The position numbers were made by a program, and so were the translations under genes. 64,000 bases of DNA, from NCBI GenBank assembly GCA_027080775.1, contig JALWPV010000028.1:124001-188000 (forward strand). The letters run 5' to 3'. Below, piece by piece: positions 1-8,138 of the stretch. The notes beneath the pieces were generated by a model that did not search any database, was not told the DNA's origin, and saw nothing but the letters and a program-made list of their open reading frames with translations. The stretch is from Acidilobaceae archaeon. Lineage in GTDB: Archaea > Thermoproteota > Thermoprotei_A > Sulfolobales > Acidilobaceae. Position 1 is the first letter of the stretch; each line of letters starts with the position of its first letter.

Positions 1-735
1 GCGGCGGCTCTAGCGGCGGCCTCCGCCGTGTCGCTTAGATACGAGGCGGCTGTTGCAATGCTCGATATACACCAAGCCTTCTTCGAGTCGCTGGCCATAG
101 CGGCTCTAGCCCTCGAGAGCCCCCTAGCCGCATCCATTCTAGTAGGGCTAGCGGCCTCCGTGAAGTATAGCGGCCTATTCATGGTGCCAGCACTATGGGT
201 CTACCCCCTGGCTAAGGGTAGCCCGAGGCGGGAGCGCGTGAAAGTCTTCATAGAGTCCATACTGGCCCCGGTACTGGTGATACTCGCAGTCAACGCCCCG
301 ATAATAGCGCATTTCGGGTTCAAGTGGTTCTGGGAGAACTCCGTGGTAGGGGCCCTCTCCTGGCACACGGAGAGCAGGCCCCCGGGCCCACCTGTCTCCT
401 CGCCCGGAGGATGGCTGGTGAACGCTAACCCCTTCTACTTCGACTATAACACCATGATAGGAGGCGTGGCCAACACTCTGCTACAGGTCTCAGCGCTCCT
501 AATAGGGGGGGTAGCGCTGGTCTACGCCTTCGCATACAACTCCTGGCCGGCCTCGGGGGCCGCCTCCCTATACTCGATCCTAGCTATGTACCTCCTCCTC
601 TCGCATCTCTACATATTCCACATACCACACCTAAAGGGCAACCAGACCCTCTACAGCTTCTACCTCGTGCAGCTGACCCCTGCGAGCGCGGCTGTTATGG
701 GGGACCTCGTGGCTCTAATGGGGGGCGACTCTTGA
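1..735 (+). CDS. Membrane glycosyltransferase, GT39/PMT-like, C-terminal part
   Basis: The frame is open to the left edge, so only the C-terminal part is present. It shows several hydrophobic segments (two helices before the basic stretch SPRRERVK, one after it, and three near the C-terminus). A periplasmic-type loop with WHTESRPPGPP and a PFYFDYN motif resembles loops of polyprenol-phosphate-sugar dependent glycosyltransferases of the PMT/ArnT type. If so, it would transfer sugar from dolichyl phosphate to protein or lipid at the outer face of the membrane. The stop overlaps the TTG start of the next gene by four bases, suggesting co-transcription. The family call rests on topology and loop character only. 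Confidence 0.5.
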   Translation, partial: AAALAAASAVSLRYEAAVAMLDIHQAFFESLAIAALALESPLAASILVGLAASVKYSGLFMVPALWVYPLAKGSPRRERVKVFIESILAPVLVILAVNAPIIAHFGFKWFWENSVVGALSWHTESRPPGPPVSSPGGWLVNANPFYFDYNTMIGGVANTLLQVSALLIGGVALVYAFAYNSWPASGAASLYSILAMYLLLSHLYIFHIPHLKGNQTLYSFYLVQLTPASAAVMGDLVALMGGDS

Positions 736-1508
736 GGCTGAGGCTAGCCGTGCTGCAGCCTGGAGGCACGGGCTTGGGGGTAACCCGGGAGTTGGCCCGG
801 GGAGTGGAGGCTGACCTGCTCCTTTTACCCGAGAACTGGCTGGCCCCGAGACCCATACCCCTCAGCGAGTACCTGGAGGCGTCGACCGCCCTGGCTTCCA
901 TGGTCGGCGCCCCCGTCCTGGCTGGAAGCCAGTATGTGATTGCCGAGGGTGAGGCCCAGAGCCTGGGTGTCATAGCGTTCCCCGATGGATCTTATGAGAT
1001 AGTGTGCGGCAAGGCATTCCCCTCGGCCAGCATAGGCGAGAGGGGCCGGATCTCCCCCACCCCGCTTGGGAGGCCCTTCGAGGTATCGGGAATAGCGTTC
1101 GCCTGCATCGTCTGCGTTGACATATACTACCCTGAGATCTCGAGGTACATGGCCCTGAGAGGAGCAGAAGTCATAGTGAACCCGGCTAGCATACCGTGGA
1201 ACCGCGTGTGGAGCTGGAGGGCAGTGCTATCCGCCAGGGCGGCGGAGAACATTATCTACACGATAGGCGTTAATAAGACGGGCACCGCGTACCCCGATGG
1301 GAGGGTGACGGGCGGGCACAGCGCCGTATACGCCCCAGACGGTGAACCACTAGCATCACTGGGTCCGCACCCCGGCGTCCTCCACGCAACAATAGACACC
1401 GGTGCTAGGCGGGTCGTCCTGGAGAGGAGGCGCTTCCTAGATGACGCCCGCGCCCTGGAGGCTAGGGGCCTCTACAACTGGGGCGCCCTGCATAACCGCA
1501 CGATTTAA
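732..1508 (+). CDS. Nitrilase/carbon-nitrogen hydrolase family protein
   Basis: A 258-residue protein of the CN-hydrolase superfamily, which hydrolyses amides or nitriles through a Glu-Lys-Cys triad. The triad is visible: Glu34 in LLPENW, Lys94 in CGKAFP and Cys128 in VCVDIYYPE. Length matches single-domain family members. The TTG start overlaps the upstream stop (TTGA), a typical tight operon junction. The substrate cannot be told; omega-amidase, beta-ureidopropionase-like or N-carbamoyl amidase activities are all possible. Confidence 0.85.
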   Translation: MRLRLAVLQPGGTGLGVTRELARGVEADLLLLPENWLAPRPIPLSEYLEASTALASMVGAPVLAGSQYVIAEGEAQSLGVIAFPDGSYEIVCGKAFPSASIGERGRISPTPLGRPFEVSGIAFACIVCVDIYYPEISRYMALRGAEVIVNPASIPWNRVWSWRAVLSARAAENIIYTIGVNKTGTAYPDGRVTGGHSAVYAPDGEPLASLGPHPGVLHATIDTGARRVVLERRRFLDDARALEARGLYNWGALHNRTI

Positions 1509-1534
1509 CCCCGGAGACCCCGCCCTCGGAGGCG

Positions 1535-2839
1535 GTGGATAGAGTGGCCCTCCCAGTTAAGATCCTCTACGTGGTCCTAGACGGGGCCGCGGATGGCTCG
1601 GCGCCTAGGAGGTCCCTCGACATAGCGTCCACCCCGAACCTCGACGTGCTCGCGGGGAGGGCTAGGTGCTACTCTCTATACACCATAGCCAGGGGGGTGG
1701 CGCCGGAGAGCGACTCAGCCGTCATGAGCCTCCTAGGCTATGACCCACACAGATACTACACGGGCAGGGGGCCCCTGGAGGCCCTCGGAGCGGGCGTAGA
1801 GTTCCACGATGGACAGGTAGCGTTTAGGGCCAACTTCGCCACCGTGGACCCGAAGACTATGAAGATAATCGATAGGAGAGCCGGCAGGAGCCTCACTAGC
1901 AGGGAAGCCAGGATCCTAGCTGAAGCGCTTGACGGAATGATGCTGGCTGGCGGCGAGGCGAGGGCGCGCTTCAAGGCCACCGTAGGACATAGAGCCGTGC
2001 TAGTGCTGGAGCATAGATCCTCCAGGCTGAGCGCCGCCGTCTCGAATAGCGACCCGGCATACGAGAGGAAGGGCTACATATCAGTAGCGCGGAGAGAGTA
2101 CGAGCCTTTCATAGCCGAGGTGCGCCCCCTCGAGGATACCCCCGAGGCCAGGCTGACTGCGGAGCTGGCGAACGAGTTCACACGGAGGGCAATAGAGGTA
2201 CTTGATTCGCACCCTGTAAACGAGGATCGCCGGCGCCGCGGCCTGCTGCCAGCGAACGCTGTGCTACTGCGCGACGCAGGGGACCGCCTGCCGCCCGCCG
2301 AGCCCTTCAGAGAGAAGTATGGCTTCTCCATGGCTAGCATTGTAGAGATGCCAGTAGAGAGGGGGGTAGCTAGGGCACTCTCCATAGTCGACTTCCAGGT
2401 TGAGGTCGAGGGCCGCCAGCGCCGGGAGATATTGGAGGAGGAGGCGGCCAGGGCGCTGGAGATACTATACAAACACGGCTTCGATGGAGTCTACGTTCAC
2501 CTGAAGGGGCCCGACGAGCCTGGCCATGACGGGGATCTCGAAGCCAAAGTCTCAGCCATAGAGGACATAGACAAATACTTCTTCTCGAGGATCCTCGATG
2601 GACTAGACGAGGAGTCCACACTAGTTATAGTAACGTCGGACCACGCCACCCCGTGGCACCTAAAGGCGCATAGCGGGGACCCAGTGCCCCTGATGCTCTC
2701 ACACCCCAGGATAGGAAGGGGGCCAGGAGCCTTCGGCGAGACCCCCTGCCTCGGCCACTCCCTTGAGACAATAGAGGGAGCCTACAACGTCATACCACTA
2801 GCACTATCGACGATAAAGGAGCTTACTGGTGGTCGGTAG
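1535..2839 (+). CDS. apgM: 2,3-bisphosphoglycerate-independent phosphoglycerate mutase, archaeal type
   Basis: Interconverts 3- and 2-phosphoglycerate in glycolysis and gluconeogenesis, without bisphosphoglycerate cofactor. It belongs to the alkaline phosphatase superfamily. Visible signatures are the metal-binding Asp16 in VLDGAADG, the nucleophile region ESDSAVMSLLGY (Ser61), the metal motif KGPDEPGHDGD, and TSDHATPWH near residue 370. The 434-residue length fits the archaeal ApgM group. The GTG at the listed start lies 26 bases after the nitrilase stop. A second in-frame GTG nine bases on is an alternative. Confidence 0.92.
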   Translation: MDRVALPVKILYVVLDGAADGSAPRRSLDIASTPNLDVLAGRARCYSLYTIARGVAPESDSAVMSLLGYDPHRYYTGRGPLEALGAGVEFHDGQVAFRANFATVDPKTMKIIDRRAGRSLTSREARILAEALDGMMLAGGEARARFKATVGHRAVLVLEHRSSRLSAAVSNSDPAYERKGYISVARREYEPFIAEVRPLEDTPEARLTAELANEFTRRAIEVLDSHPVNEDRRRRGLLPANAVLLRDAGDRLPPAEPFREKYGFSMASIVEMPVERGVARALSIVDFQVEVEGRQRREILEEEAARALEILYKHGFDGVYVHLKGPDEPGHDGDLEAKVSAIEDIDKYFFSRILDGLDEESTLVIVTSDHATPWHLKAHSGDPVPLMLSHPRIGRGPGAFGETPCLGHSLETIEGAYNVIPLALSTIKELTGGR

Positions 2840-3008
2840 CGCCGGACGCCAAAAGCCACATGGGCCACGCGGCCTTCGGCGCCGGTCCACCGACCTCATC
2901 CGCACGGATAACCCCTCCTACCCACCTTTATCCTCAGCGCCACGTAGCGTCTTCCTAGAGTAATACTGGCCCGGCCCCACGCTAGGGAGCCTGGCGCTGA
3001 GCCCCCTT

Positions 3009-3884
3009 GTGGGGGCCGCCTTGGATTACCAGTACCGCGTCTCCTCCGTCTGGACCACCGGGTTCATGCTGCTGCTCCAGAGCATAGTGGGCCTGCTTGC
3101 AGCATCCTTAATCCTAGCAGTGTGGGACTCACACGCCATAGAGGCGGCCTCACTGCTTGATGCGGCCTTATCGATCCTCCTCCTCTATGGGGTCCTCAGG
3201 AGGCGTGGCCTCGGCGGCCCCTCCCTCTGGCCCTCGCTACCCGGGGTCCTCCCTGTGGTGGCTATCTACTACTATTACGGGGCTCACACGCTGGCCTGGG
3301 AGTACGTCATGGTCGCTGCCGCGCTCTCCAGGCTATACTTCGCGGCCACAGCCCTCTCCATGATCTCGCGGTACTGGCGGGGGGTGAGCCTCGGTAGCGA
3401 CTCCACCCTGATACAACTCGCCGTGTTGGCGTCCCTAGTCATACTCTCGGGGGCTGTACTCGTGTACGTCGTCGAGTCGAGGGACCCCGCCAGCCCGATC
3501 AAGACGTTCGGCGACGCCCTATGGTGGGCCCTGGCTACCGCCACCACCGTGGGATACGGCGATGTAGTGCCAGTAACACTGGCGGGCAGGATAATAGCGT
3601 CTCTACTAATGATATTCGGGATAGGCAGCCTCGGTGTGTTCATATCCGATATGGCCGCGAGGATAGTGAAGTTAGCATTACTAGGCATAGAGGGGGGCTC
3701 CACGCTGGACCGCGAGAAGGCCATTATCCTGCGGAAGCTCTCACGCCTTGAGGATCTCAGCGATGCCGAGCTGGAACTTGTCATAAGCAAGCTGAGGCTA
3801 ATCCATGCGATAACCAGGGGATCAGACGACCCCGCCCTTGTCCAGATTCTGGATGACGATGCCGCCGCGGAGGCCCTCGCCTAG
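3009..3884 (+). CDS. Potassium channel, KvAP-like, with weak S4 segment
   Basis: Six-helix K+ channel of 291 residues. S1 lies about 15-38, S2 47-64, S3 76-90, S4-like 94-121, S5 132-155, the pore with selectivity filter TTVGYGD at 179-185, and S6 192-218. The segment around the filter (DALWWALATATTVGYGDVVP) is very like that of KvAP from Aeropyrum pernix. The S4-like helix has only Arg108 and Arg121, not the regular arginine ladder of a voltage sensor, so voltage gating is doubtful. The cytoplasmic tail is charged and helical. The GTG start follows a TATA-like CTTTATC at 2926-2932. Confidence 0.85.
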   Translation: MGAALDYQYRVSSVWTTGFMLLLQSIVGLLAASLILAVWDSHAIEAASLLDAALSILLLYGVLRRRGLGGPSLWPSLPGVLPVVAIYYYYGAHTLAWEYVMVAAALSRLYFAATALSMISRYWRGVSLGSDSTLIQLAVLASLVILSGAVLVYVVESRDPASPIKTFGDALWWALATATTVGYGDVVPVTLAGRIIASLLMIFGIGSLGVFISDMAARIVKLALLGIEGGSTLDREKAIILRKLSRLEDLSDAELELVISKLRLIHAITRGSDDPALVQILDDDAAAEALA

Positions 3885-3950
3885 GGAGGCGAAGCCAACA
3901 GTCTTATACTCCCAGGCGCTCCTAGTATTCAAGGTGCGGGGTGGCCAAGT

Positions 3951-4196
3951 ATGCCCACGGCTATAGTCATGATAAACGTTGATATCGGTAAGGAGAATGA
4001 GGTGGCTGAGAAACTCCTCGAGTTACCCCTAGTCAAGGACATATACGTGGTCTACGGCATCCACGACATCGTAGCTATAGTCGAGGCCTCCTCGATGGAC
4101 GAGCTTCGTTCAACGATAACCGATAAGATAAGGAAGCTCGATGGAGTCAAGTCTACGATGACCTCGATAGTAGTCATGCATAAGAGGAGGGAGTAA
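3951..4196 (+). CDS. Stand-alone RAM (Lrp/AsnC effector-binding) protein
   Basis: An 81-residue protein made only of the alpha-beta RAM domain found at the C-terminus of Lrp/AsnC regulators, with no helix-turn-helix. The pattern (beta strand, KENEVAEKLLELPLVKDIYVVYGIHDIVAIVEA, then DGVKSTMTSIVV) is diagnostic. Such proteins form decamers or dimers that bind amino acids and may modulate full-length Lrp proteins. The ATG start is preceded by a G-rich ribosome-binding region (GGTGCGGGGTGG) and a TATA-like TCTTATAC about 45 bases upstream. Confidence 0.88.
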   Translation: MPTAIVMINVDIGKENEVAEKLLELPLVKDIYVVYGIHDIVAIVEASSMDELRSTITDKIRKLDGVKSTMTSIVVMHKRRE

Positions 4197-4203
4197 GGGG
4201 GAG

Positions 4204-5583
4204 GTGCCAGGGCTCCTCCTGTCGGTCTCGTTCGACGATATAGACTCGAGGTTTTGGGGGTGCACAACACACCTCGCCGGCCTCTTTCTAGTGGAAGCTT
4301 CACACCTGCCCCGCGTTAGGCTAGCAGATTACCCCCTACTCGTGAGACTGAACCCTGCAATACCCTGGAAGACACGCGGCAACGCGGCGGTGGTCGCGAG
4401 GCTCTGGGTGGACGGGGAAGACGCTGCCTGGGACACCTGCGGGCTCGCAGAGTCGCTTGCATGGGAATACACGGCCCCCCGAGTGGGGGAGCCGGAGAAG
4501 CAGCCCGGGGTGGCCTGCGTCTTAGGCAGGCCCTGGGAGAGCCGGGTCGCTAGGGCCCTCTACTCCAGGGCACTCACCGACGTAGTCACAGTAGACGAGG
4601 CCCTACGTGTTGCCTGGAGAATCGGCGCCAGGGTGGCCGGTGGGCGTGGCCGGATAGGCGCGGTCTCAGCGCTGGCAGCCCTAGCCCCCGGGGATCCCTA
4701 TACATACGAGCTCACGGCCTACCGCCACCCCAGCATGTGGGGCGAGAGGAGGTGCGTGGACCACGAGGCCGCCGCTAAGGTTGAGGCGGCGGTACCACCG
4801 TGTGTTTTCAACAACTATGACCCCCAGAGGGGCAGGCTCACAGCTGCACCCGGGGGACCCGACCCCGTGCTCGCAGGCTTCAGGGGCACCTGCCCCGAGT
4901 GGCTGGGAGCATACTCTACGGTCCTCTGCGAGGAGCCACACTTCTGGGTGCTATACCGCAGTAACCAGCACACCGACGCCCACGCCCGCCCCCTGGGGCC
5001 TCCTAGGCCATACAAGACTGGCGTAGCGAAGGCTGTAGTCGAGTCCGACCCGCGGGTCGCCGCTGGGGGCCACGTCTTTGTTAGGGCTAGGCTGGAGGGG
5101 GGCGCCAGCGTTGAGCTAGCCTTCTACAAGGAAACCGGCCCCCTCAACAGGGCTGCGAGACTCCTCAGGGCCGGCGACTCCATTACCGTACTAGCCAATG
5201 TTCGTCCATACTCGCCTCACGGTATCCCACTGCTAACAGTCGAGAAGATGCTCGTGCAACGCGTTGCAGCCTCCAGGATCAGGGCCTCGCCGCGCTGCCC
5301 TAGATGTGGTCATAGAATGAAGAGAACCGGCAGAGGGGGCCACTACAAGTGCCCGAGATGCGGCTACAAGGCCCCCTTGAGCCCCCTAGTGATCCCCGAG
5401 CCCCGCCTCATGGGCCCCGGGGTCTACACACCCGGTGAGGGGAGGCTCAGGCACCTAACGGCCCCGCCCTGGCTGTCAATACCCATCTTAGAGAGCCTCG
5501 AGGGGCCGGAGTGGGGCATGGCCACATCCACATCTGCTAACCCCCCGGTACAACACCCCCCTGCTTCCACTGGAGCCCACTAG
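4204..5583 (+). CDS. tiaS: tRNA(Ile2) 2-agmatinylcytidine synthetase TiaS
   Basis: Converts C34 of the CAU anticodon of tRNA-Ile2 to agmatidine, using ATP and agmatine, so that it reads AUA. The N-terminus has SFDDIDSRFWGCTTHLA, the TiaS counterpart of GIDDTDSxxxGCTT. The middle has FNNYDPQRGRLTAAPGGPDPVL and FRGTCPEWL, also TiaS signatures. An OB-like region follows, then a zinc ribbon (CPRCGH and CPRCGY, about residues 363-388). The GTG start lies seven bases after the RAM gene. The last residues (about HPPASTGAH) are encoded inside a short repeat shared with the downstream intergenic region, so the C-terminal tail is probably not conserved. Confidence 0.9.
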   Translation: MPGLLLSVSFDDIDSRFWGCTTHLAGLFLVEASHLPRVRLADYPLLVRLNPAIPWKTRGNAAVVARLWVDGEDAAWDTCGLAESLAWEYTAPRVGEPEKQPGVACVLGRPWESRVARALYSRALTDVVTVDEALRVAWRIGARVAGGRGRIGAVSALAALAPGDPYTYELTAYRHPSMWGERRCVDHEAAAKVEAAVPPCVFNNYDPQRGRLTAAPGGPDPVLAGFRGTCPEWLGAYSTVLCEEPHFWVLYRSNQHTDAHARPLGPPRPYKTGVAKAVVESDPRVAAGGHVFVRARLEGGASVELAFYKETGPLNRAARLLRAGDSITVLANVRPYSPHGIPLLTVEKMLVQRVAASRIRASPRCPRCGHRMKRTGRGGHYKCPRCGYKAPLSPLVIPEPRLMGPGVYTPGEGRLRHLTAPPWLSIPILESLEGPEWGMATSTSANPPVQHPPASTGAH

Positions 5584-5894
5584 GGCTCTGGAGGGAGCGC
5601 CGGACCCCCTAGGTTCTAGTGGAAGCCTCATCGGCCCAGCTAAGCGCTGGAGGATACATGATTGCCTGCAAGGCCTGTTTCCGGTATGGTGCCGGTGCGT
5701 ACTTAGGAATTATACCACTTCCTCGGCGGGTTTTGGCTAATGTAGTCCAGCTGGCCATAGCTATGGAAGCATGCTTTGCATCTGAGCTCAAGAGCCTAGA
5801 AGTGTCTCCAGTGGAAGCAGGGGGGTGCCCCCTGTCTCCTTCTAGTGTCCGGGTGGACGCCAAGGGGACCCCTTCGTTTCCACTGGAGCCCACT
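5555..5894. repeat. Cluster of short inverted and direct repeats at the tiaS 3' end
   Basis: Positions 5555-5575 and 5806-5826 form a perfect 21-bp inverted repeat (core GCTTCCACTGGAG). Positions 5565-5581 recur in direct orientation at 5878-5894 (17 bp identical). A partial fourth copy, inverted, lies at 5615-5626. The block covers most of the 413-base gap between tiaS and porG. The intervening DNA has an open frame of 108 codons, but it has no recognisable protein features. The arrangement could be a decayed small mobile element or a structured RNA; neither is proven. Confidence 0.7.
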
Positions 5895-5962
5895 TACTGG
5901 TCCGGGAGGGGCTTGCGCCCACTCGTGTTACATGTTTTGTTCTAGTAAGTAGTGTATGTGGG

Positions 5963-6019
5963 AAGACTTGTAAACTCCCCTCTCTAGTAGATTAATTTGG
6001 CTGGGGGTTCACAAGTCTT
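5963..6019. promoter_or_regulatory. Inverted repeat upstream of and into porG
   Basis: The left arm 5963-5980 (AAGACTTGTAAACTCCCC) and right arm 6003-6019 (GGGGGTTCACAAGTCTT) are complementary apart from one mismatch and one unpaired base. They enclose a 22-base A+T-rich loop that contains ATTAATTT, a possible TATA element. The right arm covers the region between the two possible porG TTG starts. It may be an operator flanking the promoter or an RNA hairpin controlling translation of the oxidoreductase operon. Confidence 0.55.
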
Positions 6020-6584
6020 GTTAGTTGAGCTTAGGTTTCACGGCAGGGGTGGGCAGGGCGCTGTCACTGCCGCTAACATACTTGCCTCAGCCGCTGTTCT
6101 GGAGGGGTTGTATGCGCAGGCGTTCCCATACTTCGGGGCTGAGAGGCGTGGAGCGCCTGTCGAGGCTTATGCTAGGATTAGTGATAGGCCCATCGAGCGT
6201 CACAGCCAGGTGAGGGAGCCGGATGTGGTTGTTGTGCTCGACCCCGAGATTCCGAAGATTGTTGATGTCGCGCGGGGCTTGAAACCGGGGGGTAAAATAG
6301 TGTTTAACTCGCCGAGCGCCCCCCTGAATAGCGAGGAGCTAGCAGCGCGCTCCTGGTGTGTCAATGCTACTAGGATAGCGAGGGAGCTAGGCCTAGTGGT
6401 TAGTGGGTGGCCAGTTGTCAACACGGCTATGCTGGGGGCCCTGGTTAAGGCTACGGGCATACTATCCCTCGACTCGGTGGTGAAGGCTATCAAGGACTAC
6501 TTCAAGGGCAAGGGCAGGCTAGGCGAGCTCAACGCCGAGGCAGCCGTGGAGGCATACAAGCAGGCGGCGCCCTGCCCCCACTAG
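5997..6584 (+). CDS. porG: Pyruvate (2-oxoacid):ferredoxin oxidoreductase, gamma subunit
   Basis: Gamma subunit of the four-subunit archaeal pyruvate/2-oxoacid:ferredoxin oxidoreductase, which oxidatively decarboxylates the 2-oxoacid to acyl-CoA and reduces ferredoxin. Signature ELRFHGRGGQGAVTAANILA near the N-terminus, then YFGAERRGAPVEAYARIS, both typical of the gamma chain. The TTG at 5997 is the longest start. The TTG at 6018, preceded by GGGGG at suitable distance, is an equally good choice and gives 188 residues. First gene of porG-porD-porA-porB. Confidence 0.92.
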   Translation: MAGGSQVLLVELRFHGRGGQGAVTAANILASAAVLEGLYAQAFPYFGAERRGAPVEAYARISDRPIERHSQVREPDVVVVLDPEIPKIVDVARGLKPGGKIVFNSPSAPLNSEELAARSWCVNATRIARELGLVVSGWPVVNTAMLGALVKATGILSLDSVVKAIKDYFKGKGRLGELNAEAAVEAYKQAAPCPH

Positions 6585-6621
6585 GATCCCCTCGTAGTTG
6601 CTTGCGTGTGGGTGTCGCGTC

Positions 6622-6936
6622 ATGAGTGTAGGGAAGAGTGCCAGGGGCCCCATCGTGGAGGCCCCCGTGGGATTCTTCGCCGCTCCCGTCTCGCATCCAG
6701 CGCCGGGGGCGGCGGGTAAGACTGGGACGTGGCGTGACTACAGGCCCGTTATTAACGAGGAGAAGTGCGTGAAGTGCCTCCTCTGCTGGCTCTACTGCCC
6801 CGAGGACACCATCCTTAGGAGGGAGGACGACATGGTCTACGTTGATTACGAGTACTGTAAGGGCTGCGGCATATGCGCTAGCGTATGCCCTGTTAACGCT
6901 ATAGAGATGGTGCCTGAGAGGGGTGGGCTAGAGTGA
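6622..6936 (+). CDS. porD: Pyruvate (2-oxoacid):ferredoxin oxidoreductase, delta subunit
   Basis: Ferredoxin-like delta subunit that carries two [4Fe-4S] clusters between the catalytic chains and ferredoxin. Both cluster motifs are intact: CVKCLLCWLYCPED and CKGCGICASVCPVNAIE. The ATG at 6622 is preferred; an in-frame TTG at 6598 would add eight residues. The gene ends in GTGA, overlapping the start of porA by four bases, so the two are translationally coupled. Confidence 0.92.
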   Translation: MSVGKSARGPIVEAPVGFFAAPVSHPAPGAAGKTGTWRDYRPVINEEKCVKCLLCWLYCPEDTILRREDDMVYVDYEYCKGCGICASVCPVNAIEMVPERGGLE

Positions 6937-8138
6937 CGGTGATGACCCTTACTGGTAACTACGCAGTTGCATACGCCGTTAAACTTGCGCGTGTCCAGGT
7001 AATCTCTGCTTACCCGATAACGCCTCAGACTACTATTGTTGAGAAGCTGTCGGAGATGGTTGATACCGGGGAGTTAAAGGCGAAGATGGTTAGGGTGGAG
7101 AGCGAGCACGCAGCGCTCGCCACGGTATTCGGGGCCGCCAGCGCTGGAGCGAGGGCCTTCACGGCAACGGCGAGCCATGGCCTCCTCTACATGCATGAGG
7201 TAGTCTGGTGGGCCGCGGCCTCTAGGATCCCATTAGTGATGGCGGTGGTCGCGAGGGCGATCGGGCCGCCCTGGAACATACACGTTGACCACCAGGACAT
7301 TTTCGATCAGAGGGATACGGGCTGGATAATCAGTGTGGCCCAGGAGAACCAGGAGGTGCTGGACCTCACCCTTCAAGCGTTCAGGATAAGCGAGGATCCC
7401 AGGGTCTACCTACCAATGATGGTAGGCCTAGACGGCTTCATACTCTCTCACACGATGGCGCCAGTAGACGTGCCGGACCAGGAGGAGGTAGACGACTGGC
7501 TGCCGCCTAGGCGCCAGCCCTACTACATAGCCCCCGAGACCGGCGTCGTGATGGGGAACATAGTGCCCGACGATGACTACTACATGCTGAGGTATTCCAT
7601 GCAGAAGGCTATGGAGCAGGCTAAGAAGGTGATAGAGGAGGTCGACCGGGAGTATGGCAAGAGATTCGGTAGGAGCTACGGGGGCCTCGTCGAGTGCACA
7701 CTCTGTGATGATGCAGACTACTACATAGTGATAACGGGTAGCTGGGCGGGTGAGGCAAAGGAGGCTGCGAGGAAGCTCCGCGAGGAGGGCTACCGCGTTG
7801 GGGTGGCGAGAATACGCTTCATAAGGCCGTGGCCCGGGGAGATGGTGAGGGAACTCGCCGCTAGGGCTAAGGGTCTGGTAGTGTTCGATAGGGCGATATC
7901 CTTCGGGAGCAAGGGCCCGCTCTTCTTGGACGTGGCAGCCACGGCCTATGGGTTGACTAGCATGCGGGGCGTCATAGGAGGCCTCGGAGGCTCCGATGTG
8001 ACGGCCGATGATATAGCTGGTGTTGTGAGGGACTTCGTGGGTGAGGTCGAGGAGAAGGGGAGCGTCTATGAGCCGCTCTACTGGCTCTTCCCCGCTAAGT
8101 ATCGTGGGAAGTTCGAGGCTAAGGAGGTGGTGGCCTGA
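6933..8138 (+). CDS. porA: Pyruvate (2-oxoacid):ferredoxin oxidoreductase, alpha subunit
   Basis: Alpha chain, holding the pyrimidine-binding domain for thiamine diphosphate and the transketolase C-terminal-like domain. Seen are YPITPQTTIVEKLSE, ESEHAALATVFGAASAGARAFTATASHGL and HVDHQDIFDQRDTGW, all standard for the family; the ITGSWAGEAKEAARKLREEG region is domain III. The 401-residue length fits the archaeal four-subunit type. The GTG start overlaps porD; an in-frame ATG at 6942 is an alternative. The stop overlaps the porB ATG by one base. Confidence 0.93.
   Translation: MTVMTLTGNYAVAYAVKLARVQVISAYPITPQTTIVEKLSEMVDTGELKAKMVRVESEHAALATVFGAASAGARAFTATASHGLLYMHEVVWWAAASRIPLVMAVVARAIGPPWNIHVDHQDIFDQRDTGWIISVAQENQEVLDLTLQAFRISEDPRVYLPMMVGLDGFILSHTMAPVDVPDQEEVDDWLPPRRQPYYIAPETGVVMGNIVPDDDYYMLRYSMQKAMEQAKKVIEEVDREYGKRFGRSYGGLVECTLCDDADYYIVITGSWAGEAKEAARKLREEGYRVGVARIRFIRPWPGEMVRELAARAKGLVVFDRAISFGSKGPLFLDVAATAYGLTSMRGVIGGLGGSDVTADDIAGVVRDFVGEVEEKGSVYEPLYWLFPAKYRGKFEAKEVVA

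Noticed and set aside
5619-5945. Open frame of 108 codons between tiaS and porG
   Set aside because: It runs through the repeat cluster, has no ribosome-binding site and no protein-like pattern; treated as repeat DNA.
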